A DNA stretch of 64,000 nucleotides from Triplophysa rosa (GCF_024868665.1 NC_079891.1:24094103-24158102); one strand, 5' to 3'; counted from the first letter of the stretch, positions 33,943 through 45,800 are shown. A program made the numbers and translations. The notes: generated by a model not told the origin, from the sequence alone.

Positions 33943-34435
33943 CACAACTATACTAATACAGATACGAGATATGATATTGTTGAATTAATTAATTAAGAAT
34001 TACAGACGAAGCGTTCGGGAAGTGGTGTTTTAAGGCTGATATAATACTTATTGATATATATCACTTACATATTACATGTATGAGCAAGCTGGCAAGATAT
34101 GCTTTGCGTCCCTGTGATGTGATGAGATGATGTGAGTAGCATTTGCAGGAAAGACATTTTCAGCAATGAAGTTTATATTTATAAGTAGAATATTTAAAAG
34201 TTTATTTTCGTTTTCACAAAGAAGGATCACGGCCGACCAAAACTCTGCCCGAAGTTACTCTCTCTCTAAAATTGTCATTACTACAAATTTCGGAGTAAAT
34301 ATAAACACTTAATACACTTCATTTAGGTTAGCTATACATCCATTTGTGTGACAGTAATGTTAGTAACGTTAGCCTACTGCATCACGCAAGTTTAGAATTA
34401 ACGTAACGTTATCTGCTGGTGTGGAAGCAAGTATG
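33943..34435. other. AT-rich spacer, nothing recognised
   Basis: Lies between the hAT and the Tc1 element. No exon or repeat named. Confidence 0.4.
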
Positions 34436-35683
34436 CAGTATCTCACAGAAGTGAGTACACCCCTCACATTTTTGTAAATATTTTATTATATCTTTTCATG
34501 TGACAACACTGAAGAAATGAAACTTTGCTACAATGTAAAGTAGTGAGTGTACAGCTTGTATAACAGTGTAAATTTGCTGTTTGAATTTGAAAGTGAAAAT
34601 GTCCAAATTGGGCCCAGTTAGCCATTTCCCCTCCCTGGTGTCATATGATTCTTTAGTTTTAGAAGGTCTCAGATGTGAATGGGCAGCAGGTGTGTTAAAT
34701 TTTGTGTTGTCGCTCTCACTCTCTCATACTGGTCACTGGAAGTTCAACATGGCACCTCATGGCAAAGAACTCTCTGAGGATCTGAAAAAAAGAATTGTTG
34801 CGCTACATAAAGATGGCCTATGCTATAAGAAGATTGCCAAGACCCTGAAACTGAGCTGCAGCACGGTGGCCAAGACCATACAGCAGTTTAACAGGACAGG
34901 TTCCACTCAGAACAGGCCTCGCCATGGTCGACTAAAGAAGTTGAGTGCATGTGCTCAGCGTCATATCCAGAGGTTGTCTTTGGGAAATAGACATATGAGT
35001 GCTGCCAGCATTGCTGCAGAGGTTGAACGGGTGGGGGGTCAGCCTGTCAGTGCTCAGACCATACGCGGCACACTGCATCAAATTGGTCTGCATGGCTGTC
35101 GTCCCAGAAAGAAGCCTCTTCTAAAGATGATGCACAAGAAAGCCCGCAAACAGTTTGCTGAAGACAAGCAGACTAAGGACATGGATCACTGGAACCATGT
35201 CCTGTGGTCTGATGAGACCCAGATAAACTTATTTGGTTCAGATGGTGTCAAGTGTGTGTGGCGGCAACCAGGTGAGGAGAACAAAGACAAGTGTGTCTTG
35301 CCTACAGTCAGCATGGTGGTGGGAGTGTCATGGTCTGGGGCTGCATGAGTGCTGCCGGCACTGGGGAGCTACAGTTCATTGAGGGAACCATGAATGCCAA
35401 CATGTACTGTGACATACTGAAGCAGAGCATGATCCACTCCCTTCGGAGACTGGGCCACAGGGCAGTATTCCAACATGATAACGATCCCAAACACACCTCC
35501 AAGACGACCACTACCTTGCTAAAGAAGCTGAGGGTAAAGGTGAATACCTAAATCCTATTGAGCATCTGTGGGGCATCCTCACCTTCACTTAGGGGTGTAC
35601 TCACTTTTGTTGCCAGCGGTTTAGACATTAATGGCTGTGTGTTGAGTTATTTTGAGGGACAGCAAATTTACACTGTTATACTA
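34436..35683 (+). mobile_element. Tc1-type transposon, internally deleted, right end lost
   Basis: The left end CAGTATCTCACAGAAGTGAG plus TACACCCCTCACATTTTTG, and a partial right inverted repeat (AGGGGTGTACTCACTTTTGT at 35592-35611) that breaks off near 35683 where an L2 tail begins. The left repeat also lacks its inner part. The transposase frame is 34749 to about 35570. Confidence 0.9.
34749..35575 (+). pseudogene. Tc1 transposase, broken
   Basis: Starts MAPHGKELSEDLKKRIVALH. It shows the bipartite paired-type DNA-binding region (helix-turn-helix KIAKTLKLSCSTVAKTI, then a basic GRPRHGR-like linker and a second HTH), then the catalytic part with WSDETQINLFG (first Asp) and QHDNDPKHTS (second Asp). 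A frameshift after KDKCVLPTV (about 35310) moves the reading to the overlapping frame from 35291. A deletion near 35545 removes the SPDLNPIE lead-in and leaves only NPIEHLWGIL with the third acid. Inactive. Confidence 0.92.
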
Positions 35684-36275
35684 GCCAAAGGCTATCAAAC
35701 CACTCCAGCTGGTTCAGAATGCAGCAGCACGCCTCGTCTTCCAACAGCCCAAAAGGGCTCATGTGACTCCCCTTTTCATCTCTCTCCTCTGGCTACTGGT
35801 TGAAGCCCGTATCAGATTCAAGTCACTAATGCTTGCCTACAGGACTATCACTGGATTTGCACCGGCATACTTAATACCCTCCTACATTCCTACACCCCCA
35901 TCAAGAACCCTGCATTCAGCAAACGAGCAGCGTCTTGTATTGCCTTCTCAAAAGGGCAGTAAATCACTTTCCCGCTCATTCTCCTTCACAACTTTTTTCT
36001 GGTGGAACATTCTTCCTAACTCAGTCCGGTCAACCATATCTCTCACAACATTCAAAAAACTACTTAAAACCCATCTCTTCTGTGAATATTTGACAGACAA
36101 ATGAGTAAAAAAAACCCTCTCTCTTTCTCTCAACAGGTAGTGGTCTAGCTTTTGTTGAAATTAGTAACTTTGTATTAGCACCTATTGTATTATTGCTCCT
36201 GTATGACATATCGCTTATTGCTCCCTGAACTCTCTGTAAGTCGCTTTGGATAAAAGAGGGCATTAGATTACATCG
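35684..36275 (+). mobile_element. L2-clade LINE 3' end
   Basis: The coding part (frames near 35700 and 35763-36104) includes QNAAARLV-like lead, then VEARIRFKSLMLAYRTITG, PAYLI, TFKKLLKTHLF. This is the usual C terminus of L2-type ORF2 in fish. It ends with CTGTAAGTCGCTTTGGATAA, the conserved L2 tail. It directly adjoins the truncated Tc1, so it either inserted into it or replaced its right end. Confidence 0.9.
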
Positions 36276-36359
36276 CCCTGTAAACTGGCAACAACATACG
36301 CTTATGAACCATAGAAACTTGCACGTCACGTAGCCGATATACTGCAGTTGTCTCCTATT

Positions 36360-36532
36360 TCTGAGAACCGGATCCAAACATTAGATTTAGCAGCTTGACC
36401 TTCTTTTCTTTTAATGATGTAAATTCCCGACCTTAATTTCTCCTGCACCTCGTCTTCCATCTTCACTTTTATTTCTCCATTTGTTTTGTTGTAGTGGCTG
36501 GCGGCGGGAGCTGCTTGGCGCTTTCGTGACAT
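36360..36532 (-). pseudogene. Possible hAT transposase N-terminal fragment
   Basis: A minus-strand frame from ATG at 36532 reads MSRKRQAAPAASHYNKTNGE, then VKMEDEVQEKLRSG and KSNVWIRFSEI. The last part resembles the segment before the BED zinc finger of hAT transposases (KSKVWxxFxxI). The zinc finger itself is not present. It could be a relic or a chance frame. Confidence 0.35.
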
Positions 36533-37084
36533 GTTTGGTTTGGGGACATCACGGAATGTTACGTTGCTACGTAGGCCTACGTATTGTAACCTTATCAAAG
36601 AACCTAATAAAATATGAAAATATATATTCACAAATATTTTATATAGGCTATTGGGAATTGCACCCAACATACAAGTTTTTTTTATTTTGTTTTTAATGAC
36701 CCACCCAAACCCTCCCTGCAAATAAAGTGACAATTTCTTTACCCGCCCCCAACCTGCTCTGCATAATCAATTCCCAACAATCTTGTCTTCTTTTTTGGCT
36801 TCCATTAACATTCCATTCCATTAAGTATTCATGTTTACAGTTCTTTTACCTGTATTTTACATTTTGCACTGCATTAAATTTCATTGTAGCATTAACGGAA
36901 ATGTCCGTAAAATAAAGTAAAATGTACTGGTAATTTTCTGCCACTACTTTATCCGTTTTTTTACGAGGTTTTTTTTTTACAGTGGATGTATATATATATA
37001 TATATATATATGTATATTTGTATATATACGGTATATACATATACTGTACATCATACATACATACATACATGTATATATATATAT
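36533..37084. other. AT-rich spacer with TA microsatellite
   Basis: Nothing recognised except TA/CATA simple repeats at about 36986-37084. Confidence 0.5.
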
Positions 37085-37646
37085 TAGGGGTGTAATGGTT
37101 CAAATTACTCGCGGTTCGGTTTGTGTCACGGTTTTAGTGCCACGGTTTCGGTTCGGTTTGGTTTGTGCTATGTTCAGGGAAAAGGGACTACTGACAAATA
37201 AAAATAAGAACAAATAATCAAGCTACAAGTAACAGCACCAATAAAACAACAGAGCAAAGCAGAAAATTAAATAAGATACTGTATATATACCTTTTAAGGT
37301 AGAAATGGATTAAAGTAATCAAATAAAACATAACATTGCATATGTACAAATTAAATAAAGATGAATCATAATTGAAGTTACAGAAGCTATTGAGTCACAA
37401 GCAGTGAGTGATTTCCTTGACATTTAACAGACAGCAGGAATATGCTGCTGTCGCTTTAAGAGAAATGCAACAGATCCAGTACACTGATACTGTACACATA
37501 CACGCATTATAATTTCTAACGAACCATATTATAAATGCATCGTCAGATTTAAGATGAGCCACGGTCGAAGCGGGTTGGACCGTGTGCCGAACCGTTGGTG
37601 GAGAACCGTGCTGTTCAATTTTTTACAGAGAACCGTTACACACCTA
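37085..37646. mobile_element. Non-autonomous hAT element with GGTTC-repeat ends
   Basis: Ends TAGGGGTGTAATGGTTC and GAACCGTTACACACCTA, with GGTTCGGTTTGGTTTG subterminal repeats. The insertion lies in a TA microsatellite, so the 8-bp duplication (ATATATAT against ATATACTG) is only partial. Confidence 0.8.
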
Positions 37647-38690
37647 ATATACTGTATATGCTATAACCTATTTAACATCAATAACAGAATACACCAACGG
37701 TTTTGATTATCTGTGTTTTACTATGAAATGCTAATCCATAGTCCTCTGTGCTGATTTGTTCGTTTTGAAAGTCTTCACAAAACACTTGTGTTTTGGCATT
37801 GCTATGGAAATTTACTTGGAAAGAAACCCACGTCGAGGGAGCACAGACCTATAAGCGGAGAGGATTAGAAATAGCGCCGACTGCGAACAAGCACAGGATA
37901 AAAAGCCACTCAGCCATGATAAACTTAACGCTGAATTATGAGGGCTAGCAAAACTCAGGAACATCCACTCCATTCTAAGCCCAGAGAATGGAGAGATTCA
38001 GAAAGGAAGGGTGTGGCTCCTTTTGTATGGAGGAATGGAGTCATTGAAAGTTTTGCTATAGGGATGGAGTTCATTAACATTTACATTGATTTTCTTGGCA
38101 GAAAATGTATGTCCTTCCACGTTCGTAAATAAGCAAGAGATCGAAATGAGGCACAAAGACGAAACCAAGAATTCAGCTATTAAGAACGTATTAATTTCTG
38201 AAGAATGGTAGCAATGTTTAGGAAGACTTGGCATTGATCCACTCCAAGATCTAAGAATCAAGAAGCACTTTTTCATGCACGAGTTTTAGTTTTTGTGCGC
38301 TATGAATACCCATCCAAAGTAAAATAATACAACTGAAGCTGAAGGCTGAATGACAAGAGAAACCACAGGTTAACCACATGAGTATGCTGGGAAATATATA
38401 TATAATAGATCTGACTTAAAAGGGATAAAAAGATTCATCCATGTTTTGCATGGGCATGTTCTAATTCTCTGAGAAATGTATATTACAAAGCAGATTGAAA
38501 AGGAGAGAGGCTGTGGTGTGACATTTGCTAAGAACAGTGATAAAGAGTGATGAATGAAGAGATGAATGATAAAAGCATTATTGTGTGAACTGGTGTGTGA
38601 GACAAATAAACCCAAAAGAGACCACAAAGTGTCCCAAATGCATAAATATTCCACCTTTTATAATTCCTACTGACAGCAGGTGCATCTCAT
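37647..38690. other. Unassigned unique stretch
   Basis: No exon or repeat named. The frames here are short and unsupported. Confidence 0.4.
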
Positions 38691-39390
38691 CAACCACACA
38701 CTCTCTTAACACAAATCAGCATCACTACTGTTAGAATCAGGCCATTGCTGAAAGATCAGCCATCTTCAGAGTTTGCCCTCCATCCCCAAGCGCTTCCTGG
38801 GTAGGTTTTTCCTCCTTTTTTTCCTGCAGTTAATAAGCTTAAATTTGTCAGGTGCTCAAGTCTGTCTCCTGGGCCGGCCCACACTAATCCTTTCTTTGAT
38901 GATACATTGAACCACTGATGGGGGAAGGGAACGAGAGGCCCTTTGAAAGGCCCCAGGAAGTCTTAGAGCACACCGGCCCTCTGGGACCCTGAAATAGGGG
39001 ACGGACAATAAGAGGAGTATTAGGGCCGTCTTTAATAAACTTTAGCGGGAATATGATGAGCTGTCCAATCCATCTGCTGCACACGCAGACACAGAATGCA
39101 TCCTTAGTTGGGTAAACACACACTCTTTGAAGCAGCCTGATGACACTTTAACTTGATGTAAACACATCAAGAACTCGCCATCATTTCGCAGAAATACGTC
39201 ATAAAGCTAATGTTTAGATACAGTGTCTTACACAGGCACTGACAGTCAACAGACACATGTAGTTTGTTAAAGTGGGAGGGGAGCTGACTCAATCAATACC
39301 GTTTCTACCGAGAGCAGCTGTTGACTGGGATGTTCAGCAGCACACTGCTGTCGCTATGGTGACACCACCAGCTCCAACAGCTGCAAAGAG
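38691..39390. promoter_or_regulatory. GC-richer unique block, possible enhancer
   Basis: The composition rises above the flanks around CTGGGCCGGCCCACACTAAT and GGACCCTGAAATAGGGGACG. An X-box-like palindrome GTCGCTATGGTGAC lies at 39350-39363 next to CAGCTG-type E-boxes (GAGCAGCTGTTGA). There is no coding frame, and the whole block is free of recognisable transposons. Confidence 0.3.
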
Positions 39391-39392
39391 AC

Positions 39393-39393
<1 letters not shown>

Positions 39394-39432
<39 letters not shown>
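39394..39432 (+). repeat. (TG)n microsatellite
   Basis: About 19 GT/TG units. Confidence 0.97.
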
Positions 39433-39435
<3 letters not shown>

Positions 39436-39825
39436 CTGTGTGTTGATGATTAATCTGTGTCCACCACTTATCACCCCACTATAGATGCTATGGCCATGGG
39501 CATACTGTACTGCTGCTTCTGAACACGTGACCTGTGCAAAGGGTTGTGTGTGTAGAATTAGCACACAACCCTTTAGGCATATTAGGCATAGCACAGTATT
39601 TACGTCATAACAGAAGAAATCAATTTCGCATCTTTATTTCGCTACAAAATCTTAATATTATTGATAATAGAAGCTGTCACTGTGTACATGTTCTAAAAAG
39701 GTTTATACATTTCAATTAGGTTTGATATAATGTTTGTGTGTTTGGCTGAAACTAGTCAAACATTTCGCTGCAAAGGTATATGAAAACATCAAGAGTAAAT
39801 TTCTGATAGTTTTGGATTTAGGTAT

Positions 39826-40414
39826 TAGGGCTGCATGATATTGAAGAAATGATGCAATGTCATGCTAAATAATGTGATACAAGACATAATGCATTAAAGG
39901 TCAGGACAGTTCACCCAAAATATTGTTCTGATGAACACAGAGGAAGATATTTGGAAGAATACTTGTAACCAAACAGTTCCACCATTGACTACCGTAGTAG
40001 GAAAAATGACAATGGTAGTCAAAAGTGCCCCAGAAGTGTTTGCCGTCCTACATTCTTCAACATATGTTCTTTTGTGTTCAATATAACAAAGAAACTTAAT
40101 TTACTTAGACAAACCGTTGACTACCATAGTAGTAGTAAATTTAATTAAGTAAATTAAGTTTCTTTGTGGGGCACTTTTGACTACCATTGTAATTTTTGAC
40201 AACTCTTGCTGGAAAAACTATGCTTCTTAAAAGTGAACAGCCATGTTTTACTCTTGCAGTACATAAAAACAAATCTAACGTCATTTTACTAACATAAAAA
40301 ATGTAAATACAGTACCAATTTAAATACCATTGCTTCATATTAAAATCATTTTCCAAACCATTGTGATAATGCATATTTGCAATATTTTGACAATTTTAAT
40401 ATCTTGCAGCCCTA
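39826..40414. mobile_element. hAT-like element with nested MITE
   Basis: Ends TAGGGCTGCATGATATTG and ATATCTTGCAGCCCTA. No matching 8-bp duplication is visible. A GTTCACCC-type MITE copy lies inside (about 39897-40200), recognisable from AGTTCACCCAAAATATTGTT, with a palindrome around TTGACTACCATAGTAGTAGT. Confidence 0.7.
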
Positions 40415-40516
40415 CAAAGTTTCCAGATTAAGTTTTAAACTACATGCATTAGTAAAAATTGCTATTAACTTTTGTGAAATTACAAAAAAAGTGTTTTAGT
40501 ATAAATAAGTAAAATC

Positions 40517-40791
40517 TAGAGGAGTCACAATATACCTGTAGACAATAATTGTAATGTTAATTACTGTGATTTTTGATATTGTGTTAATACTACACGTGTA
40601 ACACAAATAATTCAGTGCCAGTATCTGTCTGACACTCTGACATACTAGGTGGCGGTTTTGCCACAATGATGTCAAACTCTATTTCTGTCTAAAAGAAGAG
40701 AAAACTCAAAATAAAATTAAAGATGATTTTGACTGATATGATTGTTTATTTATATTTTATTTAAAAATATAAAAATATCGGGACAGCTCTA
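40517..40791. mobile_element. Short hAT-type MITE
   Basis: Ends TAGAGGAGTCACAATA and ATCGGGACAGCTCTA; flanks GTAAAATC (40509-40516) and GTATAAAC (40792-40799) agree at 6 of 8 positions. 275 bp, non-coding. Confidence 0.55.
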
Positions 40792-40799
40792 GTATAAAC

Positions 40800-41653
40800 A
40801 AAATTACAAAAAATAATACATCAATTCTAAAACTGCATTGTACAGTGCTCTGGTCAAGCAGTCTTTGAACAGTTTCAAGAATTATTATAACAGCACTAGG
40901 ATACTTCACTGTTTATATCAATGCGTGTCTGTGTTCTGTCAGTCTGTGCATTGCTTAAAGTCATGCAGTGCTTTTCCCTGATTTGGCTTTATTTAAAACA
41001 AATTTGTCATCGCAGCAGGAATATATGTCTATATTGTGTATATCAGTCTATGTAAGTTACTTGTGTTATAGAAAACTAATATATTTAATGTATATTCATG
41101 ATCTCATGCAGCCAAATCACAGCCTTGCTAATATTCAATTCCACAGCATTTATGTGTGATATTGTTCGAATAAAACAAATAAAATAACAATATAAAAAAC
41201 ACATGAAATGTAAAAACATAATACAATCCAAATTTAAATTGTAATCGGTTAATATAGTAATGTTTTCTTAGGAGATCCAGACAAAGAAGATAACTGCTGA
41301 CTGAGATTCTGCATTCTAAAGTTTTTTTTACCAAAAGTTCTTAGATATAAAATACTTATTTTTCCCATCGGTATTCAATATGGGACGGATTTCTCAAAGG
41401 AACCTGTGTGTTATATTACGGATGCAGAGGAAGACAGAAGCAAAATATGAGAAAAGGGAATCTGGTGTGAGTGTACGATAAAGAGAGATAGGAAAAGAGG
41501 GAGGGAGGTTGTCCCTCACATTCCACTGTCATTTGCCCCCTTGGAAAAAAATTAAGCAAAAAAATACAGCAGGAACAGAGCTCCTGTCTGGTTACTATAG
41601 CAACCAAAAGGCTATTATCGTACCTTGCCATTCATTATGAAAGGGCTTTAGTT

Positions 41654-41689
<36 letters not shown>

Positions 41690-42117
41690 CTTCTCTCAGG
41701 GCTTGGGGCTGGGAAATAGAGACAGGAGGGATTATACAGGAGACAGAATACATACAGAAAATATACATACATATACACATGGAATTCGTGCAAACTGCTG
41801 TCCCACATAAAAAAGCATTCAAGTATTCAAATCTAAATTGTTCACTAAGATCCTTCTATTCTCTATATAGAAACCCACAATAATATTTAAAATATCAGTA
41901 AGCTTAATATATATAAAATCATCATTTATTGGTTACTATTAATTGGGAGATGGCCCCAAACCCCTACATTTCAACTGATGTAAATGATGTTTCCCATTGT
42001 TGTTTTTAAAAATATCTTTTTGATGTTTTTAAAAAAGTGAAGTTCAAAAAAACATTTTATATTTAATTTTTAAATGATTAAACTTTATGTTTAAAAATGT
42101 GTCCCGCATTTTCATGT
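40800..42117. other. Mostly AT-rich, small GC-richer island at 41.4-41.7 kb
   Basis: 41410-41780 contains an X-box-like GTTACTATAGCAAC (41591-41604) and a (GA)n run (41659-41687) in unique sequence. Otherwise nothing is recognised. Confidence 0.4.
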
Positions 42118-43276
42118 CACTACCGAAACAGTGTTTGTTTTAGTCCATTGACTAAGACTGATTTTAGCCACACCCCTACAGTTTTGATCAACAATATTAG
42201 CCTTGTTCGACTTCATGCGGCGCCGCAAGAACTGGCAGGTGCATAACATCACATTACCGCGAGAGAGAGTCGAGAGCCGACTGCTCCATATGCTTTTGAA
42301 TCACTCTTGCGGTAAAGTGATGTCATCTGCCTGTTGGTTCTTGCGGCGCTACATGAAGTTGAACAAGCCTAATTTCTGCGTCCCTCTCTCTAATAGCTAT
42401 GGTGAGTAGATCAGTCTTATTAATTTGAAGTAAATGTGTTCAGAAGTCTAAAAATCTGTGTGTACCTTTAAGGAACGTCACTACCAAACATCTTTTTTTC
42501 TGCAATTAAGCAAACTTTTTTGGGCGTTATTCCATAAAGTTTATGCGTTCATCTTTGAGCTAGGCTCAAAAGTATTCCAAAATTTACACTACCGAAACAG
42601 TCACGACCGAAACGTATCACTGGGTATCATTGTTTCGGTAGTGAAAAATTGTTTTGATGGTGACAAAAAGGAACACTTAATCCTTTATTTGGGGAAATTA
42701 ACAAAAGTCCATTATACAAATAATTAGTATTTTAGTATGTTTTAGCAGTGATATAGTATGTGAGCTGTAGGTTTTCTATTTTTCTATTTTTACTGTCAGA
42801 TGTGTGTGTGCTATATGTGCTGGCTGCGTATATGCAACATAGTTAGTTATTTGTATTGAAATAAAATGTTGATAGTCTGATTCAGCTGTGCATATTGAAT
42901 AATGTGGTCACTACTAAAACATTACCAACACTGCTGAAAATGTGTCTGTCACGACCGAAACATGTTTTGTCAAAAATAAAGTATATTAAATTATCAACGA
43001 AGATGTTATGATAGTGTTTGGTTCAATGTATATAGTATAAACTAATGAATCCTTAACTTTGAAATCAGTATGATCAATCAAATGTCTTTTACAAAGAAAG
43101 ATTGGAGTCAAAATCTCATAAATTAAACTTGAAATATTGTTAAAATTGTAACTGTTGTTGATTTACATGTGAAATTAAATAGCAAAAAATATATTTAAAA
43201 AGTAGATTTAAACAAAATCGTAATATATAAATATAATCCCTCTTATTAAATTATATATTACAGTGTTTCGGTAGTG
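42118..43276. mobile_element. CACTA-like element with internal copies of the terminal motif
   Basis: Begins CACTACCGAAACAGTG and ends CAGTGTTTCGGTAGTG. The 13-bp terminal motif CACTACCGAAACA recurs inside at 42587 (direct), 42602 (CACGACCGAAACG), 42631-42643 (inverted) and 42950-42962 (CACGACCGAAACA). CACTA ends with scattered copies of the end motif resemble EnSpm/CACTA elements. No transposase is visible and no clear 3-bp duplication. A palindromic MITE is nested at 42198-42371. Confidence 0.5.
42198..42371. mobile_element. Nested 174-bp palindromic MITE
   Basis: The left arm TAGCCTTGTTCGACTTCATG, then CGGCGCCGCAAGAAC, pairs with the right arm GTTCTTGCGGCGCTACATGA, then AGTTGAACAAGCCTA. 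The arms are about 65 bp each and GC-rich, unlike the host element. Confidence 0.8.
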
Positions 43277-45250
43277 ACAACATTTGGGGACAGGAAGAAT
43301 ATTCTAAAACTTTCTGAAATTACAATATGGAAATTAACTGCACAATTACTAGAAATGTGTACTTTTGATATTATACAATTTGCACACATAAAAATATTCT
43401 GATGAAACATTTTTTCAAGACTTTGCACCAATTCCGTAGAATGGCCCATATAACAAGTAAACCCGTAAAATGTGTCCTTTGGTTTGACAGCAAAAATGTA
43501 TAAAACAAACTGTTAATAATATATTATTTTATATTATTAATATTTATAATATAAAATAGCATAAGGGAGATTTATATTAAGTGTTTTTTCAACATTTTTG
43601 CAATATCACACCATAGGACACGTACGGTTTATTTGTCAACCCATATAATAGGATAATTATGATTTCAGCGGCAACAACATAAACAAAAATTATGTGGCCC
43701 AAACTTAACTTCCGGTAGACCTCCGCAAAGAATCTATAACTGTTGAGTAGTTTTAATTTAATTTAATAGAATTAATATACGATACAATATTAATATACAT
43801 CCATATTAATATAAATTAAATAGAAAATTAATTGTTATATTATAACCAAACACGGGAAGTTAACTTCGAGACAGGCCATCTAAATGGCGTGCTGAATTTT
43901 AAGGGATGGTGCCCATTTAAAAGGTGAAAAGTAAAATCAAACATGTGGTAAAAGCTGTTTTATACATTACAGAAATAATTTCATTTCAAAAATGTGTTCA
44001 TCATTCTCATGTCATTCCAGACCAACCATTGCATTAGCTTCAAAACAAATGTATTTTTAGAGCTTCAAAAATTGCAAGTCTGGAATGAGGGTGAGTATAT
44101 GATGACAAAATTGGGTAAACATTTCTGGGTGAACTTTTCTTTTAAGAATGCGTCTTTAAAGAGATTATATTAAAAGGAACGCTTATCACTCACTCTGTGT
44201 ATAGTGCAAAAGATAGATTAACAAGGAAACATGCTTGTGTGTGGTTTCAGGTAAGCTCGACACACGTTCCCATTTACGTACTGTAAATTACACACTTATA
44301 AGGGGGCGTCTTTCTGGTGCTTGTCCCTGCCTAGAGGACTGTGAATGCTGACTCTACTCCGCTCTGTTTTCTGTTATAGGAAAGTAGGCTGAAAGCCATC
44401 TGAGGACAGAGAGAGGGGGCACATGCAAAAGAGAGAGGCAGCTCGAGATTGAAAACAACAAAATGAGAGATCGAAATAAACACAGGCAGAAAGATCAACG
44501 CAATAAAATAGCACCGCATGCCATTAATGTGTGATATTTTTGATATTCCCCTCAAATAGAGGCCCTCTAATTCAGCACGCTGACCATACGCTTTCCCTCA
44601 AGACTCTGACATCCGCATGCACCAGAAAACAGGACAGAAATGTTTTCTAAGCAATTCAGTGGCTGTGACTGTGGCCGACGACTCTATTGGTCCATTGTGC
44701 TGGAAATCAGCTGGGCTCAAGGGGTGAGCTGAAGTCAAGCATGCTTGCTTGAAAACGGCTATTTACTCACATTCTTGATGCTTAACCTTCCGATAGAAAA
44801 TGAGAAATATGCAAGATCTCTATGCTTGTCACTCTTTGTTGCTTTTTCTCAGCTTACACTGTTTCTAACTTTTGTATGCACTTTAAACTTAAAAGTAAAA
44901 AAATTCAAACAAAGTTCACTTCTCAGCTGGTGATATTGAGTCACTATTATAAGTAATTGTTTGTGTTTCTGAAGTGTGAGTGAACGCTCAGATGGACAGA
45001 CTATATAGAAATGATGATTTGTGCCAGCTTGAACATATGGCTTTAGTGGGACAACGTCTGTTAGAACGGGACAACGGTGTCTACTTACCGCATAACATGC
45101 AGACATGCACACATGGCCAGACACAAAACAGAACCTCAAACGCGGACACGCCAATTTCGAAAAAATAATCTATAAAGAAAAACTTTTGAAACGAATATAG
45201 ACACATACGGATTCAAATCAACCTGATGATGATCAAATACAATGTTTTTT
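43277..45250. other. AT-rich stretch with MITE fragment
   Basis: 43990-44155 is a MITE-like palindrome (TCATTCCAGACC / GTCTGGAATGAGGGTGAGTA, ending GGGTGAACTTTTC) of the GTTCACCC group. The rest is unassigned, with slightly GC-richer unique sequence near 44280-44740. Confidence 0.45.
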
Positions 45251-45289
45251 GGATTATTCTACTTAGTAATACGCTAAAAAATAGTAAAG

Positions 45290-45800
45290 GCGAACTGGAA
45301 GCCTAATCATCATATTGCGGGTGAAGAAAGCGTGCTTGTGTGTGTGAGACTGCTCGGGGTACCTTGGTACTGCAGTAAAATCTGGGCGTTCCTGGGGCGT
45401 GTGCTGGCACTGCGGACCAACTACCAGGATTCTGACAGTGAGCGAGAGGAAGAGGGGGTGCGTGGGAGGAAAAGTGTGTGTGTGTGTGTGTGTGGATATC
45501 AGTGGAGTGACTCTAAGAAACCTGTTAAATCGGGCAACTTCGGTAGCATTCCTCCACTGCTGCATCTTATGAAGGGCTGAACTCTCATCGAAACAAGTAC
45601 ATGTTTGCTTTATCACACCGACCCTACGCCAGTTTCTCACACACACTTGTTCGATGAGGCGGGTCGGTGTGGTGCTGGTGGAAGACGAGGGCACCAGAAC
45701 AATGCACTTCATCCAGCACATTGGCACAATGCAGAGGAGAGGAGGGATGCATGCCAACCCCCTCTGCAGCTAAATACCATAGCATGCAATACACACAACA
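45290..45800. other. GC-richer unique block, possible conserved element or exon
   Basis: Unique sequence around GGCGTTCCTGGGGCGTGTGC and GGTGCTGGTGGAAGACGAGG that contrasts with AT-rich flanks and contains no transposon. A plus-strand frame of 39 codons (45654-45773) starts MRRVGVVLVEDEGT, but no family is recognised. A (TG)n run lies at 45474-45492. It lies 3' of the microRNA host transcript direction, so it may be a regulatory element or a distal exon. Confidence 0.25.
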
